Shown piece by piece: positions 43,720-54,714 of a stretch of DNA of 64,000 nt. The position numbers and the translations under genes are program-made. The notes beneath the pieces are model-generated. The model was not told the DNA's origin and did not search any database. It saw only the letters and a list, made by a program, of their open reading frames with translations. The stretch's first letter is position 1. Each line of letters begins with the position of its first letter. Source of the stretch: Lepus europaeus (lineage: Eukaryota > Chordata > Mammalia > Lagomorpha > Leporidae); the NCBI RefSeq assembly GCF_033115175.1, contig NC_084831.1, positions 46,842,002-46,906,001 of the forward strand, written 5' to 3'.

Positions 43720-43860
43720 CAGGCATTTAACACATTCTTTGAGCGTGATCATCTTGTTTAAGCCCATGAAGAGGATGCCATTATTATTATTATTATTTTT
43801 GGAAGGCAGGGTGTTAGTCTCAGAGAGGAGAGGCTTTCCCATGACCACTCAGTCATCCCA
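43720..43860 (-). mobile_element. MIR SINE relic with (ATT)n
   Basis: TGATCATCTTGTTTAAGCCCATGAAGAGGATGCC, then an (ATT)n run at 43779-43797, then GTCTCAGAGAGGAGAGGCTTTCCCATGACCACTCAGTC. The order is reversed MIR with expansion of the ATTATTATT word native to MIR. Confidence 0.78.
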
Positions 43861-43861
43861 T

Positions 43862-43992
43862 TAATTTAGTCAGTAAAGTTTTATTACACACCTGCTGTGG
43901 ACTAGGTACTGTTGTAGGTGAAGTTCTTTATCATACACAGCTTATACTCTAAGACAGAGGCAAAAATAAGCAAGCAAATAAATTTACCTAAA
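43862..43992 (-). mobile_element. L2 LINE 3'-end relic
   Basis: TTATTACACACCTGCTGTGGACTAGGTACTGTTGTAGGTG, ACACAGCTTATACTCTAAGACAGAGG and AAAATAAGCAAGCAAATAAAT are the reversed L2 3' end. Confidence 0.75.
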
Positions 43993-44029
43993 GCCCCAGT
44001 TAAATAGGATTGCTTATTGCTCCTGAAAA

Positions 44030-44160
44030 TATCTTGCAATTTCCCATCCTGCTTCCACTTCTTCCTCCTTCAGGAAACTTCTTCTTAAATTAAATGTTAA
44101 AAATCCACACAACTCTCAGGCTCCACTTCCACCAGGAACTCTCCTCTGGATGCTCCATCT
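44030..44160 (+). mobile_element. Possible L2 relic
   Basis: CCACTTCTTCCTCCTTCAGGAAACTTCTTC and CACCAGGAACTCTCCTCTGGATGC weakly recall the L2 3' region. Confidence 0.35.
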
Positions 44161-44164
44161 GGGT

Positions 44165-44425
44165 CAGAAGAGTCAACATTAACTGGACACTTACTGTGTG
44201 CAGGACGTTATGCTAAGTGCGTAATATGTTTTATTTCTTCTTACCGTCACAAGAATGCCATGAAGTCAGCACTAGGTCCATCCAATATTATATGCAAGGC
44301 GACTGAAGCTCAGAGAAGTCAAATGTGTCCTTTCCCACCCCTTATCAGCCATGTGTAGTAGGTGATCAAGTTGCAATTTGAATCTTGAGAAGGCAACCTA
44401 CAGAGCCCAGCACTAAATAATTATT
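44165..44425 (-). mobile_element. MIR SINE relic, nearly full length
   Basis: ACACTTACTGTGTGCAGGACGTTATGCTAAGTGCG, TTCTTACCGTCACAAGAATGCCATGAAGTCAGC, GGCGACTGAAGCTCAGAGAAGTCAAATG, and TGCAATTTGAATCTTGAG follow reversed MIR from 3' end to core. Confidence 0.88.
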
Positions 44426-44820
44426 CTCTCCTCATTCAGACAGAACTCCTTCCACCTTTGAACCACGTTGAAAGATACTCCATGGGGCAGTGTGATGTGG
44501 GGGGAAATAAAAAAAAAACTGATTAACAGCAAGTCCAGCTCAAATTCAAGCAATTATGTCAGTTTTCCACTTTCTATGTTCAAGGTATGGTGGAAGGTTC
44601 CAATATTCATCACACAGGATGATCTAAACAGAAACACCCTCTGGCATAGCCTCCACGATCCAGAATAGAGATTCAGTAGCTGATTACTAAAATCTGGATC
44701 CAGATAGAGTAGATAGGATAGCTCTTTCCTTCCAAGCCACATTGTCACTGTCCATGAAGTTAGATTCCACTGGTAGTCTCTGTCACTGCAAATGATGCCT
44801 TAGGAAAAGAAGGATTCTTT
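44426..44820. other. No recognised feature
   Basis: Unique-looking DNA with a short A run at 44511. Nothing gene-like. Confidence 0.5.
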
Positions 44821-44821
44821 T

Positions 44822-45122
44822 AACAAAGTTTTACTGATTGGGGTTGAGGAGGGGAGAGAAAGGGAGAGAGGCTCTCTCATTTGCTGTTTCACTCATCAAA
44901 TGCCTACAAGAGCAGGGGCTGGGCCAAGCTGAAGCCAGGAGCCTGGAACTCAATCCAGGTCATCTATGTGAGCCACTGGGGCTTCACTACTTGAGCCATC
45001 ACCTGCTGCCTCCCAGAGTGCACACTAGCAGGAAGTTGGAATCAGAAGCAGAGCTAAGACTCAAACCCAGGGCCCTAGACATTGGAGTGGGCATCCCAGG
45101 TGCTACACTAAACACTGGCCCC
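44822..45122 (-). mobile_element. CSINE, older subfamily
   Basis: GGAGGGGAGAGAAAGGGAGAGAGG, GAAGCCAGGAGCCTGGAAC, CATCACCTGCTGCCTCCCAGAGTG, ending GCTACACTAAACACTGGCCCC. Confidence 0.87.
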
Positions 45123-45199
45123 AAGAATGAATTTTTTCCTTCTTCATGAAGTTTGTGGGGAACTTCATACTGGCTGAACCATGTCTTATTCACTGCTGT

Positions 45200-45502
45200 G
45201 CTTATTTACTTGAGAGGGAGAGTTACAGACAGAGAGAGGGAGAGACAGAGAGAAAGGTCTTCCATTGGCTGGTTCACTGCCCAGATGGCTGGAACTGGGC
45301 CAATCTGAAGCCAGAAGCCAGGAGCTTCTCCTGGGTCCCCCACATGGGTACAGGGGCCCAAGGACTTGGTCCATCTTCTACTGCTTTCCCAGGCCATAGC
45401 AGAGAGCGGGATTGGAAGAGGAGCAGATGGGATGCGAACCGGGGCCCATATGGGATGCAGGTGGTGCAGGTGGAGGATTATCTCACTATGTCACAGCACC
45501 AG
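45200..45502 (-). mobile_element. CSINE with perfect target duplication
   Basis: GCTTATTTACTTGAGAGGGAGAG, AAGCCAGGAGC-type body, reversed head TATGTCACAGCACCAG. The perfect 11-bp duplication TTCACTGCTGT lies at 45189-45199 and 45503-45513. Confidence 0.94.
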
Positions 45503-45513
45503 TTCACTGCTGT

Positions 45514-46083
45514 AAACACAGAGTTTACCCAGCATATAACTCATGCAATACAAGTGCAATTTTGTGAATTTTTTATGTGAATTAAGCTATTCCAAATGGA
45601 AACATTCTTTGAATTTGAATATCTCCTTCCTGGCCACATGAGCACATGTCCAAAGCTGACTGGTCTAACCTGGTCCAATCAGTTTCTCTCTCCAAAGAAC
45701 TTGGAATTAGGGCTTAGAGATGGAAGCAGTTGGCCGTGGGAGACAAACCAGAGGGTCCTGTGAACTTCAGGGCTGTTCCAGTCACCCTGACTTGGCTCAT
45801 ATCACTCAGTGTTGTGCCACACTCCTTAAGCTCATGGATTCTGAGGGTCTGGGGTTCAGAAAGAGCACAAGAGGCACAGCTAGTTTTCCATTATAACACA
45901 GCTGTGGTCTTAGCATAAGGATCTGAAAGTGGGGACTTCAATCATCTGAAGCTTTATTTGCTCCCATGTCTGACTTTTTGCTGGCTGTCAGCTGGGGCCT
46001 CAGTTCCTTTCTATGTGCTCTCACCACAAGGGCGAGTTTGGGCTCCCTCACAGCAGAGTGACCAGGTTCCAAGAATGAGAATC
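45514..46083. other. No recognised feature
   Basis: Unique-looking DNA upstream of the GA tract. Confidence 0.5.
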
Positions 46084-46163
46084 CCCAGAGAAGAAGAGAG
46101 AGAGGGAGGGAGAGAGGGAGGGAGGGAGGGAGGTAGGGAGGGAGAGAGGGAGAGGGAAAGGGA

Positions 46164-46214
<51 letters not shown>
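46084..46214 (+). repeat. Long (GGGA)n / (GA)n purine tract
   Basis: About 130 bases of almost pure purine on the plus strand: GGGAGGGAGAGAGGGAGGGA blocks, then a (GA)n run of about 46 bases from about 46168 to 46214. It does not carry SINE sequence, so it is a free-standing microsatellite. Confidence 0.95.
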
Positions 46215-46215
<1 letters not shown>

Positions 46216-47748
46216 CTGGGAGAAGCCACACTGCCTTTTATGCTTAGCATCACGTGACATGCAGTGTCATTTCTTTCAAATTCTATTCACCAACGCAGTC
46301 ATGAAGTCTGGTTCAGCTTCAGCAGGATGCTGCCTCTTGATGGGAGGAAAAACCCGTATGACTGAACACGCTACAGTCGTCCGCTTGGAAAATGTGACCA
46401 GGTGCAGTACTGAGCTAGCCATCAGGGGAGTGCTGCACGGGTGATACGCATGGGGGGAAGTCAAAATGCTCTGTAGGGAAAAGGACTCTTGGAAGGAGCA
46501 GAAAAACCAAGAAATGCAGGCAGAAAACACCATTGGGCACACATCAGGGTTTTGGAGTTTGGATTCTCCAGAGGAGAGAGAGTGTGGGGTACAGCGTGGT
46601 CCACAAGAATCAAGACCTTGGAGAGGAAGTGGGAGAAAGAATCAGTGCAGGGTGAAGTGGTGGTGGAGCTGTGGTGGAGGCTGGCAGAGCCTTGGTCACC
46701 CCGGGCAGGATCTGGAGCAAAGCGTACCCTTTAGATGTCCCAGATCAGGGTGGATGACTGGGACTTTATGCCTCTCTTGCTTAATCACAGAACGTGTGTT
46801 AACCCTAGCAAGCGTGTTCCCAGGCAGGCTGGTCTCTGCAGCTGAGGCAGACCCTGAAGGAACTGACGGATGCTCTTATCAGCCGAGCAGTCGAGTTTCT
46901 CTTGGAGACAGGGTTATTCCGTATCTACCACCAGGGGGCAGACTTTCCAGTTCGTGTGTGATTTGGTTGCTCTGCAACTGAATGTCACAAACTATCCTTT
47001 CATATTTACAACACCCCATTCTCCATGAAGGTGAATGGATTTCCCTGCCTTGCTATCCAATATGCCAGCCCAAGGCTCTGGGTCTCAGTTTCTCCAGCTA
47101 CAAAGCAAGGCCGTTGCTTGGGCTGCTCCATTTTGCAATCCAATGATTCTTATCCCCTTGGTTGATGCCTTTCGCACAGCAGCTCGGCAGCAGTGGAACA
47201 CAGCTCGCTTGTTGCCATGAGCTTCTTATCAGATACAGACCCAGACAGACACAGTCTGGCTGAGCTGTTCACGTGATTTATTCCTTCAGTTCAGAAGAAA
47301 GCTCCAGGTGATATCTGAGCTGTGGCAGCCGCCAGCTGGCTCCCAACACATTCCAGGTATAAAAATAGTTTACAAGGAGCACCAAGTGCCAATAATTCTT
47401 ACTGCAGGCTTTGGGAACCCCAAGACAGCCTGAAAACCCTTGGCAAACTCAGTCCCTACCTCAAAACCTACAGTCCCTCACTTTGCAAGGTAGAGCGGTG
47501 GTGATGGAAGCAGATTGCTGGAGCCCCTGAGGACGTAACAGCGGCATAGTTCCAGCACCCACACTCCTAGCCACAGTAGTCTTCTTTCGAGGGGTGGAGA
47601 CATTCAGGTTTGAGTGCCACATGCTATTGGAGCTGGACAAATCTTGATTTAAATGATGCCTGCCCCGTGTACTTGTGAAACATCTGAGTCTCTCCCACTA
47701 TGTTTCCCTGTCTTAGAGATGTATCTGAATTCTATGTCATAGGCTTAA
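46215..47748. other. No gene; contains a strong CTCF-like motif
   Basis: Repeat-poor block of about 1.5 kb. The frame at 46466-46981 (171 codons) has no domain I recognise. The CTCF-like motif at 46928 is the only site I can name. Confidence 0.5.
46928..46941 (+). promoter_or_regulatory. CTCF binding motif (strong candidate)
   Basis: CCACCAGGGGGCAG matches the CTCF core (CCACNAGGGGGCRS type) at every position I can check, and it is in repeat-poor DNA. Orientation is plus. Binding is inferred from the motif only. Confidence 0.6.
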
Positions 47749-48045
47749 TTTTTTTTTTTTTTTTTTTGTATTTGAGAGGCTGATAGAAGGAAAGAGGAGC
47801 AAAGAAAAGAGGTTGAGGGAGGGTTAGTTTCCATCTGCTGGTTCACTTCCCAAATGCTTGCAATAGCCAGGGCTAGACGGGGCTGAAGCTAAGAGTGGGG
47901 AACTCAGTCTGGGTCTCCCACTTGGGTGGCAGGGACTCACATGGTGATTCTCAGAGTCCGCCTCAGCCCAGCTAGTGCGGGGACTCAAGCCCAGGCTCTC
48001 CGCATGAGCATTTTAGCTAGTGTCTTACCCGCCTATGCCAAATGC
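47749..48045 (-). mobile_element. CSINE, old diverged copy
   Basis: T run of about 19, GTATTTGAGAGGCTGATAGAAGG, CTGGTTCACTTCCCAAATGC, GGGTCTCCCACTTGGGTGGCAGGGAC, and a decayed head near CTATGCCAAATGCTCACC. Confidence 0.82.
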
Positions 48046-48089
48046 TCACCTTTTATGGACATATTTTGAACAGTGAAAAAAATAGTCAT

Positions 48090-48275
48090 TATAGAGCACC
48101 TAGGACAATGCCAAGCACGTTCTTGAATGAATATTATCAGTGTCCAACAGGAACACAGACTTCCAATTACCGGGGCTCTGTTCTGTTCCAGGCATTGTGA
48201 CAAAGTACTAGGAGCACAGATATCAAAATATGCTTCTGACTTCAAGGAATTTGGGCCTAGTACAAAATAAGAATT
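48090..48275 (-). mobile_element. L2/MIR-type relic (uncertain)
   Basis: GTTCTGTTCCAGGCATTGTGACAAAGTACTAGGAGCACAG and CTGACTTCAAGGAATTTGGGCC recall the reversed L2 3' end (GCCAGGCACTG..GGAGCTTACATTC). Uncertain. Confidence 0.45.
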
Positions 48276-48294
48276 ATTGTTCTTGCACAGTATC

Positions 48295-48442
48295 TGTCGT
48301 CTCTCAGTTAAGTGACCTTGGGTCATCCCGCTTTTGTGGGTGTCAGTTTCTTACACGATAGACTTTTACCTAATTCATAGCATCGTGTGGAGGATTACCT
48401 GAGAGGAGGCATGGAAGATACCTGGCATATAGCTGCCATTCG
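48295..48442 (+). mobile_element. MIR SINE relic
   Basis: TTAAGTGACCTTGGGTCATCCCGC, GGTGTCAGTTTCTTACACGATAG, ATTCATAGCATCGTGTGGAGGATTACC and GATACCTGGCATATAGCTGCC follow forward MIR. Confidence 0.8.
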
Positions 48443-48704
48443 CAGGGTGTCTCTCAGTATGTCGTGACCTTAGACCCGGCCTATTCGCCTTCACATTTCC
48501 ATGTGCTGCTCAGCAGAGACTCCAGTCCCTGAAACCTTCTCCCAGCTTCCTTGGTCATTTGTGCCTGCTCCCTATTTTATGGGACATATTAAGGCAGAAG
48601 TTTGAAATTTGGGTGGATCAGGAGTCCTGGAACTCGAGGTTCAAATCTTTGGTTTTCAGCTTTGAGGTTCCATGGCACTGAGTTATGGTTTCTTCGTTTA
48701 TCTG

Positions 48705-48900
48705 GGAGGAAATGAGATTTGGAGTCAGGCAGTTCACAGTCCTGGCTCTGCCCTTACTATGTGAAATGTGATGGATGAGCCTCAGTTTCCCCATTCGTCA
48801 ATGGCTCTAGGGTATATGTAGGAGTGCTGTGGTATGCAGTGAGATGGTGTTTATTATAAATATATTTGGTATATATATTTGGCACACTGTGTGTGATTAG
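48705..48900 (+). mobile_element. MIR SINE relic
   Basis: TTTGGAGTCAGGCAGTTCACAGTCCTGGCTCTGCCCTTACTATGTGAAATG, GATGAGCCTCAGTTTCCCCATTCGTC is forward MIR; the 3' part is degraded. Confidence 0.85.
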
Positions 48901-50301
48901 AAATGTTCCTTGTTATTGAATATTTTAAAAGTCAAAACAAACTTATGAAGTATGTAATAAAAATAGAGCTATAAGGTGAAGAATTATTGTTTAGCATGTC
49001 AACTAGTTTATCGTGATGCTTTATCTATGTGATCTCAGTGCATAGCATACAAGAAGTCATCAATACATGTTTGTCCTGTTCTTTTCCAGACAAAGGTCAC
49101 TTTCAACCCAGATACCATTTTTATCATTTCTGAAGAGTATTTCTTTTTCCACCCATTTTCTGTGTTTTTTTTTTTTTTTTTTTTACCTTTTTCTTCCAAG
49201 GAGATTGACTCCTCTCCCTGTGGATGAAAAATTATTTTTCCTGACTGGGGAACTGAAGATATCATCCACTGGGGAACGCACAAGAGAAGTGAGGTGTGTG
49301 CTTCTATATCCATGACCTTGAATTGAAGTCTGAGGATCCCAGGACGCAGGCTCCCTCGGCATCATCACTCCAGGAGACCCACGCCTTCGTGATGGCTTCT
49401 TGTGAGTGACATAGCAGCAAGGAGCACGTCCCTTGCATTGACACACACACATGTGTCAGCCCTGGTGACTCACATCCTCTTCTAGTGACCTGGAACCCTG
49501 GAGGGCCCCAGTGCGAGGGAGTCTCTCAGCTCCAAGCCCATTACAGGGGTCCAGTGACTCGCTGCTCCAAGTGCAGCCCAAGAGAGGATGCCACAGTCGG
49601 TTGGCCATGTGCATCACGTTGAAAGATGTAGAGCCTGGAGACAAATCACGTTTCTGGGGTTTCATAGGAGCTAAGAAACCCTCTCGATTTCAACTGGTGC
49701 TCTCCTGAGCTCGTTCATCTTGGAGAGATGTCATTTCATTCTGAAAATCTGAATTGAAATCCTAATAGCTCAGCATGCTGCAAATGCCCCCGGCCTGGCC
49801 TACAGAGCTCATCTGGCAGAGGCCTGGAGTTCAGTTGCAGAGTAATTCCCCACTCGGCTCGCAGGGCTTAATCATCCCCAAGCTGCTGAAAAGGTGCTAA
49901 TAATTTCCAAGTGCCTCTCTTGGCCTCCGGAGGCTTTGTGTTCCTTCTCTCAGTTAACCCTTCTACACCTTCCCCAGGCAGACCTGTTGCCTTCACGTCC
50001 CAGTAAGCTGGGAAAGACTCCTATTGCTTACTGATTCCCCAAGAACCAGGCAGTGGCAGAACCAGGACGCAGACTCTGGTTTGTCTGATTCCAGAACCTC
50101 TGTTCTTCCCCTTGCAACACCTTGGGCAGTGCTGTGGCTCTTCTCCTCCCCACGGTTTCTGCTCGCCTGTGTGTCAGAGCCACTTAGGCCTGCTACTGAC
50201 CATGGCTTCTGGTGATGTAGCCCAGTGTATTATGTTCTGTGCATACGCAAACCATACTCTCTGAAATGAAAGGAGAGGGTGCTGAAGGGACGTGACCTTG
50301 G
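48901..50301. other. No gene; two short simple repeats
   Basis: Unique-looking DNA. T run of 20 at 49165-49184 and (AC)n at 49439-49450. Nothing else is recognised. Confidence 0.5.
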
Positions 50302-50319
50302 GCAGGACTTGGGGATTTT

Positions 50320-51019
50320 TTTTTTATTATTAAACTTTTATTTAATGAATATAAATTTCCAAAGTACAGCTTATGGGTTACAATGGCTTCCCCCCTCCCA
50401 AAACTTCCCTCCCACCCACAACCCTCCCCTTTCCCGCTCCCTCTCCCCTTCCAATCACATCAAGATTCATTTTCAATTCTCTTTATATACAGAAGATCAG
50501 TTTAGTATATATTAGGTAAAGATTTCAACAGTTTGCCCCCATATAGCAACACAAAGTGAAAAAAAAAATACTGTTGGAGTACTAGTTATAGCATTAAATA
50601 AGAGTGTACAGCACATTAAAGACAGAGATCCTACATAATATATTTTTTTAAAAAATTAATTAATTTTCTATGCCATTTCCAATTTAACACCAGGTTTTTT
50701 TTTCCATTTCCAATTATCTTTATATACAGAACATCGATTCAGTATATAATTAGTAAAGATCTCATCAGTTTGTACCCATGCGGAAACACAAAGTGTAAAA
50801 ATACTGTTTCAGTACTAGTTATAGCATCACTGCACATTAGACAACACATTAAGGACAGATCCCACATGGGATGTAAGTACACAGTGACTCCTGTTGCTGA
50901 CTTAACAATTTGACACTCCTGTTCATGGCGTCAGTAATCTCCCTAGGCTCTAGTCATGAATTACCAGGGCTATGGAAGCCTTTAGAGTTCGCTGACTTTG
51001 ATCTTATTCCGATAGGGTC
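50320..51019 (-). mobile_element. 5'-truncated lagomorph L1 3' UTR, internally duplicated, with 18-bp target duplication
   Basis: Left end is reverse poly-A, then AAACTTTTATTTAATGAATATAAATTTCC. A perfect 18-bp duplication, GCAGGACTTGGGGATTTT, lies at 50302-50319 and 51020-51037. Inside, 50462-50640 and 50700-50870 carry the same text twice (CTTTATATACAGAA.ATC, AACACAAAGTG, AATACTGTT, AGTACTAGTTATAGCAT, ACACATTAA.GACAGA). Confidence 0.95.
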
Positions 51020-51037
51020 GCAGGACTTGGGGATTTT

Positions 51038-51102
51038 AACTCATAGAGTGAGCAGGGTAGTGTGAGAGTCTCTTGACTTTGCTTGTACTTAAATGCTTTA
51101 CA
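51038..51102. other. Short spacer, nothing recognised
   Basis: Unique-looking sequence between the L1 and the MER5A relic. Confidence 0.5.
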
Positions 51103-51243
51103 GCAGTGGTTTTCAGTGTCAGCCACGCGTCTGAATCCCCCGAGGGGCTTTGAAGGAACACAGATCCTGGAGATCAGGTGAACTGATCTGGAGAGGGGTC
51201 CAGGCCTAAGTCTTCGTAAAAAGTTAGCCAGTGATTCCAACGG
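51103..51243 (+). mobile_element. MER5A hAT DNA transposon relic
   Basis: CAGCAGTGGTTTTCAGTGTCAGCC (terminal inverted repeat word CAGTGGTTCTCAA), CGTCTGAATCCCCCGAGGGGCTTTGAAGG, CCAGTGATTCC follow MER5A order. The right terminal repeat is lost. Confidence 0.75.
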
Positions 51244-52924
51244 GCAGGTATGAGACATACTGGTTTAGAGTTCCCTGACCTCTCCACTGTCCATCTTGTT
51301 GGTAAAAGAATTGACTTTGGCTCAAGTCAGAAACTGAGGGCCAACTTTGTTCGTTAGCCCTTGTCTCTGTCACATCTAATCTAACAGGGCTTTCAGCCCC
51401 CAATATCTGCTCCAATCTGCCCTGTTCTTTCTGTTTCCCCCACTCCCACCTAACCCAAGGTTATCAAGCCTCTCTCCAACTGTTGCAACTGTTGCACATG
51501 GCGGTTGTCTGTTCATCATCCCTATCCATCTTCTTGCTGTTTATTGAATCATGGCTTTGTGCAAGCCTTAATCTCTCTTGCACGTGACTCAGGAATCTAT
51601 CACCACCTCCAGTTTAAGGGTGGCATAGTGGAGCCAGTCTGGGCATGGTGACCTGGCCAATGGTGTTCAGCTGGAGTCAGGCTTGTGGCCTCAGTGGCCT
51701 AATTAGATTCAGTGGGGGAACAGGGTGTCTTTCTTTCCTGCTGTACATAAACAGGCAAACATACAATCCAGACTGCCTCTGGCAGCCATGCTGGTACTGT
51801 GAAAGGGAATAGTTTTTGGATGACAGGGACGATTTTGTAAACAAATAGTGTCATTTATATTTTCATATGTGTAGTGATAGCTTGATATATGTTTCGTGAT
51901 TGTTTCTGGCACATAAAAGATAGGCAATAAATAAGTGATGAATTAGGAATGAGTGAGTTGCCCCATTATCTGATCAGGACTCTATCCATCTGGTTCTTAG
52001 TATTTTCTAGAGCAAGTAGGCACACTTTCTTTGCAAAGCAACAAGTTTATATATATTTTAGGCTTTGTGGATCACATGGCTATTCTTGCAAGTGCTCAAC
52101 CCTAGTTGTGATCAAAAGCAGCCATAGAGAATATACCAGTGAACGAACAAGGCTGTGTTCCAATAAAACTTGGAGCTCCCGGACCTGGGTTTTGGACTTG
52201 GGTTTTCCACTGTGTGCTGTGTGATATTATCTCAGACACTTTCTCTCTTTGTGTCCCTCAGCCCTTTCTGGTGTTGGAAAGTTTGCTGACAGAAACCTGA
52301 GAGATTACCTAGACAAAGATCCCTTTAAAAAAAAGTGCTCCTGGTTTTACTCTTCCTGTATTTGTGAAGTGGTCAATTAAGCAGGGAATAATAATTTAAG
52401 GCAGTTGTGATAACAGAGCATTAGAACCTAGGCTTGTATTTTTTCCTTTCCACCTTGCTGAGTTATTAGGAGCACATCAAGGCTTTAGCGGCAGAGAATG
52501 GCTGACACGCCATTCCTGAATGCCACCTTTCGTCCCATTGTGCCACTAGTCAGACTCTCCAAATATGCCCCTTTCACCTTCCATTTCAATGCTATTTTCA
52601 TTCTGAGGCTCCTGACATGTTTAATTCCTCGGCTAAGCCCTCTCCCCGTCCAAATGTCGCCACCCTTGTCATACAATTTATTTTCTACACACACATAAAA
52701 TCAAGCCTGAGCATTTTTTTTCTCTACTGTGAACTCTTGAGTAAAAGCCTTCGGAGCAGCCATCCATCATGGTGGCAATGGTACTCCAAGGATAAATTCT
52801 TTTTATTTGCCTAGCACTTCCCATTCTAGATCAGATTTCATGGAGGGCACCTCTGTGTCAGCAGAAAAACGCTCTGGCCTCATATGTGTATCTATCCCAT
52901 CAATCAATCAAGGAAAGAGCGGGG
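51244..52924. other. No recognised feature
   Basis: Unique-looking DNA, AT-rich around 51850-52000. No gene or named repeat is recognised. Confidence 0.5.
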
Positions 52925-53048
52925 GGGGAAATGGCGAAGCGCCTCCTATATGTCAGTCATGGTGCTAAGAGGTTTCACACACCTAGTTAATTAGCAAAGC
53001 AATCCTGGAAAGGAGGGTGATCAGGCTCCATTATACTGTTAAGAACAT
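52925..53048 (-). mobile_element. MIR SINE relic (3' end)
   Basis: AGCGCCTCCTATATGTCAGTCATGGTGCTAAGAGGTTTCACAC and AGCAAAGCAATCCTGGAAAGGAGGGTG, then TCCATTATACTG, fit reversed MIR. Confidence 0.75.
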
Positions 53049-53094
53049 GGCAAATGATAAGAGAAAAGAGTTTGGGATAAGTTTTCTGAATCCT

Positions 53095-53765
53095 AGTTTT
53101 ATCAGCCAGGGTTCTCCAGAGATGCAGAATCAGTACTGTACACTTAGGGTTTTTTCATAATATACCTTCTCCAAGAACTTTTGAAGACTTGTTGTGTGTG
53201 TGTGTGTGTGTGTATTTTAAGTGTGGATTTTTATTGTGAAAAGAGCTATGCAAGGATTTCAAAACTTTTGGCACCAACATAAACTTATCTTTTTATTCAT
53301 TTTTTTGTGAATTTTTGAAGTTTGCTTGTATATTCTTTCTTCCCATTTTTTTTTTAAATTTATCATCAGGTTTATTTTAAGCAATTGGCTCAGACTATTT
53401 TTGGGGGATGGCAAATCTAAAATTAATAAAGTGGCCCAGCAGCCTGGACATTCAGGGGAGAACTGATGAGTTAGTTTTAAGTTTCAGATCTGTGTGACAG
53501 GCCAGGTAGGCTGAGAACTTGGGCAGTTTCCATGTTACAGCCTACAAGCATAATTTCTTCCCCAGGACGACTTTTAAAGCTGTTACTTGATTGCATGCTG
53601 CCAACCTGCATTATGCAGGGTACTCTGCTCTACTTGAATACACCTGATGAAAGCTTTGTGATGTTAATGGTATCTATGTGATATCTTCGCAGCAACTAGA
53701 CTAGTGTTTGACAAACAACTGGGCACTGTAGCCCAGTCAAGTTGACACACAAGGGTAACCCTCAC
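53095..53765 (+). mobile_element. MLT2-type ERVL solo LTR, interrupted by a MITE
   Basis: TATCAGCCAGGGTTCTCCAGAGATGCAGAATCAGTA at the start; after the insert, TTTATTTTAAGCAATTGGCTCAG, CCAGCAGCCTGGACATTCAGGGG; at the end AGCAACTAGACTAGTGTTTGACAAACAACTGGGCACTGTAGCCCAGTCAAGTTGACACA. These are MLT2 LTR hallmarks over the full length. No retroviral internal region is next to it. Confidence 0.87.
53150..53320. mobile_element. Mariner-like MITE inside the MLT2 LTR
   Basis: Left part TTTTTTCATAATATACCTTCTCCAAGAACTTTTGAAG is in reverse orientation. It is followed by a (TG)n run at 53195-53213 and then a forward copy (GAGCTATGCAAGGATTTCAAAAC, GGCACCAACATAAACTTATC, GTGAATTTTTGAAG). This gives the same mixed-orientation layout as at 14780. 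Confidence 0.7.
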
Positions 53766-54335
53766 TGTCTTTCCATTTCTTTTCCCATTTCTCAGATTTC
53801 TCAGAGATAGACACCTTTAACTATGTTTCTCTGTTTTACATGCTGAACATTGCAGATAATGGGGCATTTAGCCTGTGATTATAAAGTAAATTCAAAGTAC
53901 GTTATTGCAAAAATTAAAAGAAAACAAAGAAAGGAAGAAAAGAGGAGTAAGGGGGTGGGGAATTATTGTTATATTCTTAGAATTGTATCTATGAGATATA
54001 TGGAATTCATTATCTTTGTATTAACAATAAAAATAAAAGCTTTTTAAAATAAAAAAACAAACAAGTTTTCTTGACTAAGTTGATGATTTAGAGTGCACAC
54101 ACACCTAACATATTGGGAGGCTCCCATTTAATGAATGTGGCAGATCTGATCCATTTAGAGAGAATTTTTGGTGAGGATTTGTGGTGAGGATCTTGTTTAA
54201 AGGACTTTGCTGGATCTTTAATGCTCTTAGGAAGAAGTTTCCTAGGTTCTTTCACTGTAGGGTCTCTGGCTGCACTTACAGTCCCCCAACCACCACTTCT
54301 CTGCCTACTCAGTGTTCCTGCCACAGAGATTCACT
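53766..54335. other. No recognised feature
   Basis: AT-rich unique-looking sequence; A-rich near 53900-54060. Confidence 0.5.
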
Positions 54336-54350
54336 TGCCATTCACTTTAT

Positions 54351-54685
54351 TTTTTTAAAAAAAGATTCATTTATTTATTAATTTGAAAGACAGAGTTACA
54401 GAGAGGTGGAGGCAGAGAGACAGAGGTCTTCCACCCACTGGTTCACTTCCCAATGGCTGAAACATCCAGAGCTGAGTCAATCGGAAGCCAGGAGCCTGGA
54501 GTTTCAACCATGTCTCCCACGTGGGTGCAGAGGCCCAAGGACTTGGGCCATCCTCCACTGCTTTCCCAGGCACATTAACAGGGAGCTGGATTGGAAGTGG
54601 AGCAGCCAGGACTGAAACCTGCACCCCTATGGGATGCCAGCACTGCAGGTGGTGGCTTTACCCACTACACCACAGCTCTGGCCCC
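54351..54685 (-). mobile_element. CSINE, full length, with target duplication
   Basis: T/A-rich 3' end, AAAGATTCATTTATTTATTAATTTGAAAGACAGAG, reversed head CACTACACCACAGCTCTGGCCCC. An imperfect 15-bp duplication TGCCATTCACTTTAT / TGCCATTTGCTTTAA lies at 54336 and 54686. Confidence 0.93.
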
Positions 54686-54714
54686 TGCCATTTGCTTTAA
54701 CAGCCAAGTACTCT

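Noticed and set aside
46011..46260. Ser/Leu-repeat frames on the minus strand
   Set aside because: Translation of the (GA)n/(GGGA)n tract.
46466..46981. 171-codon plus-strand open frame
   Set aside because: No domain, low-complexity Gly/Trp/Arg stretches, no splice or promoter context.
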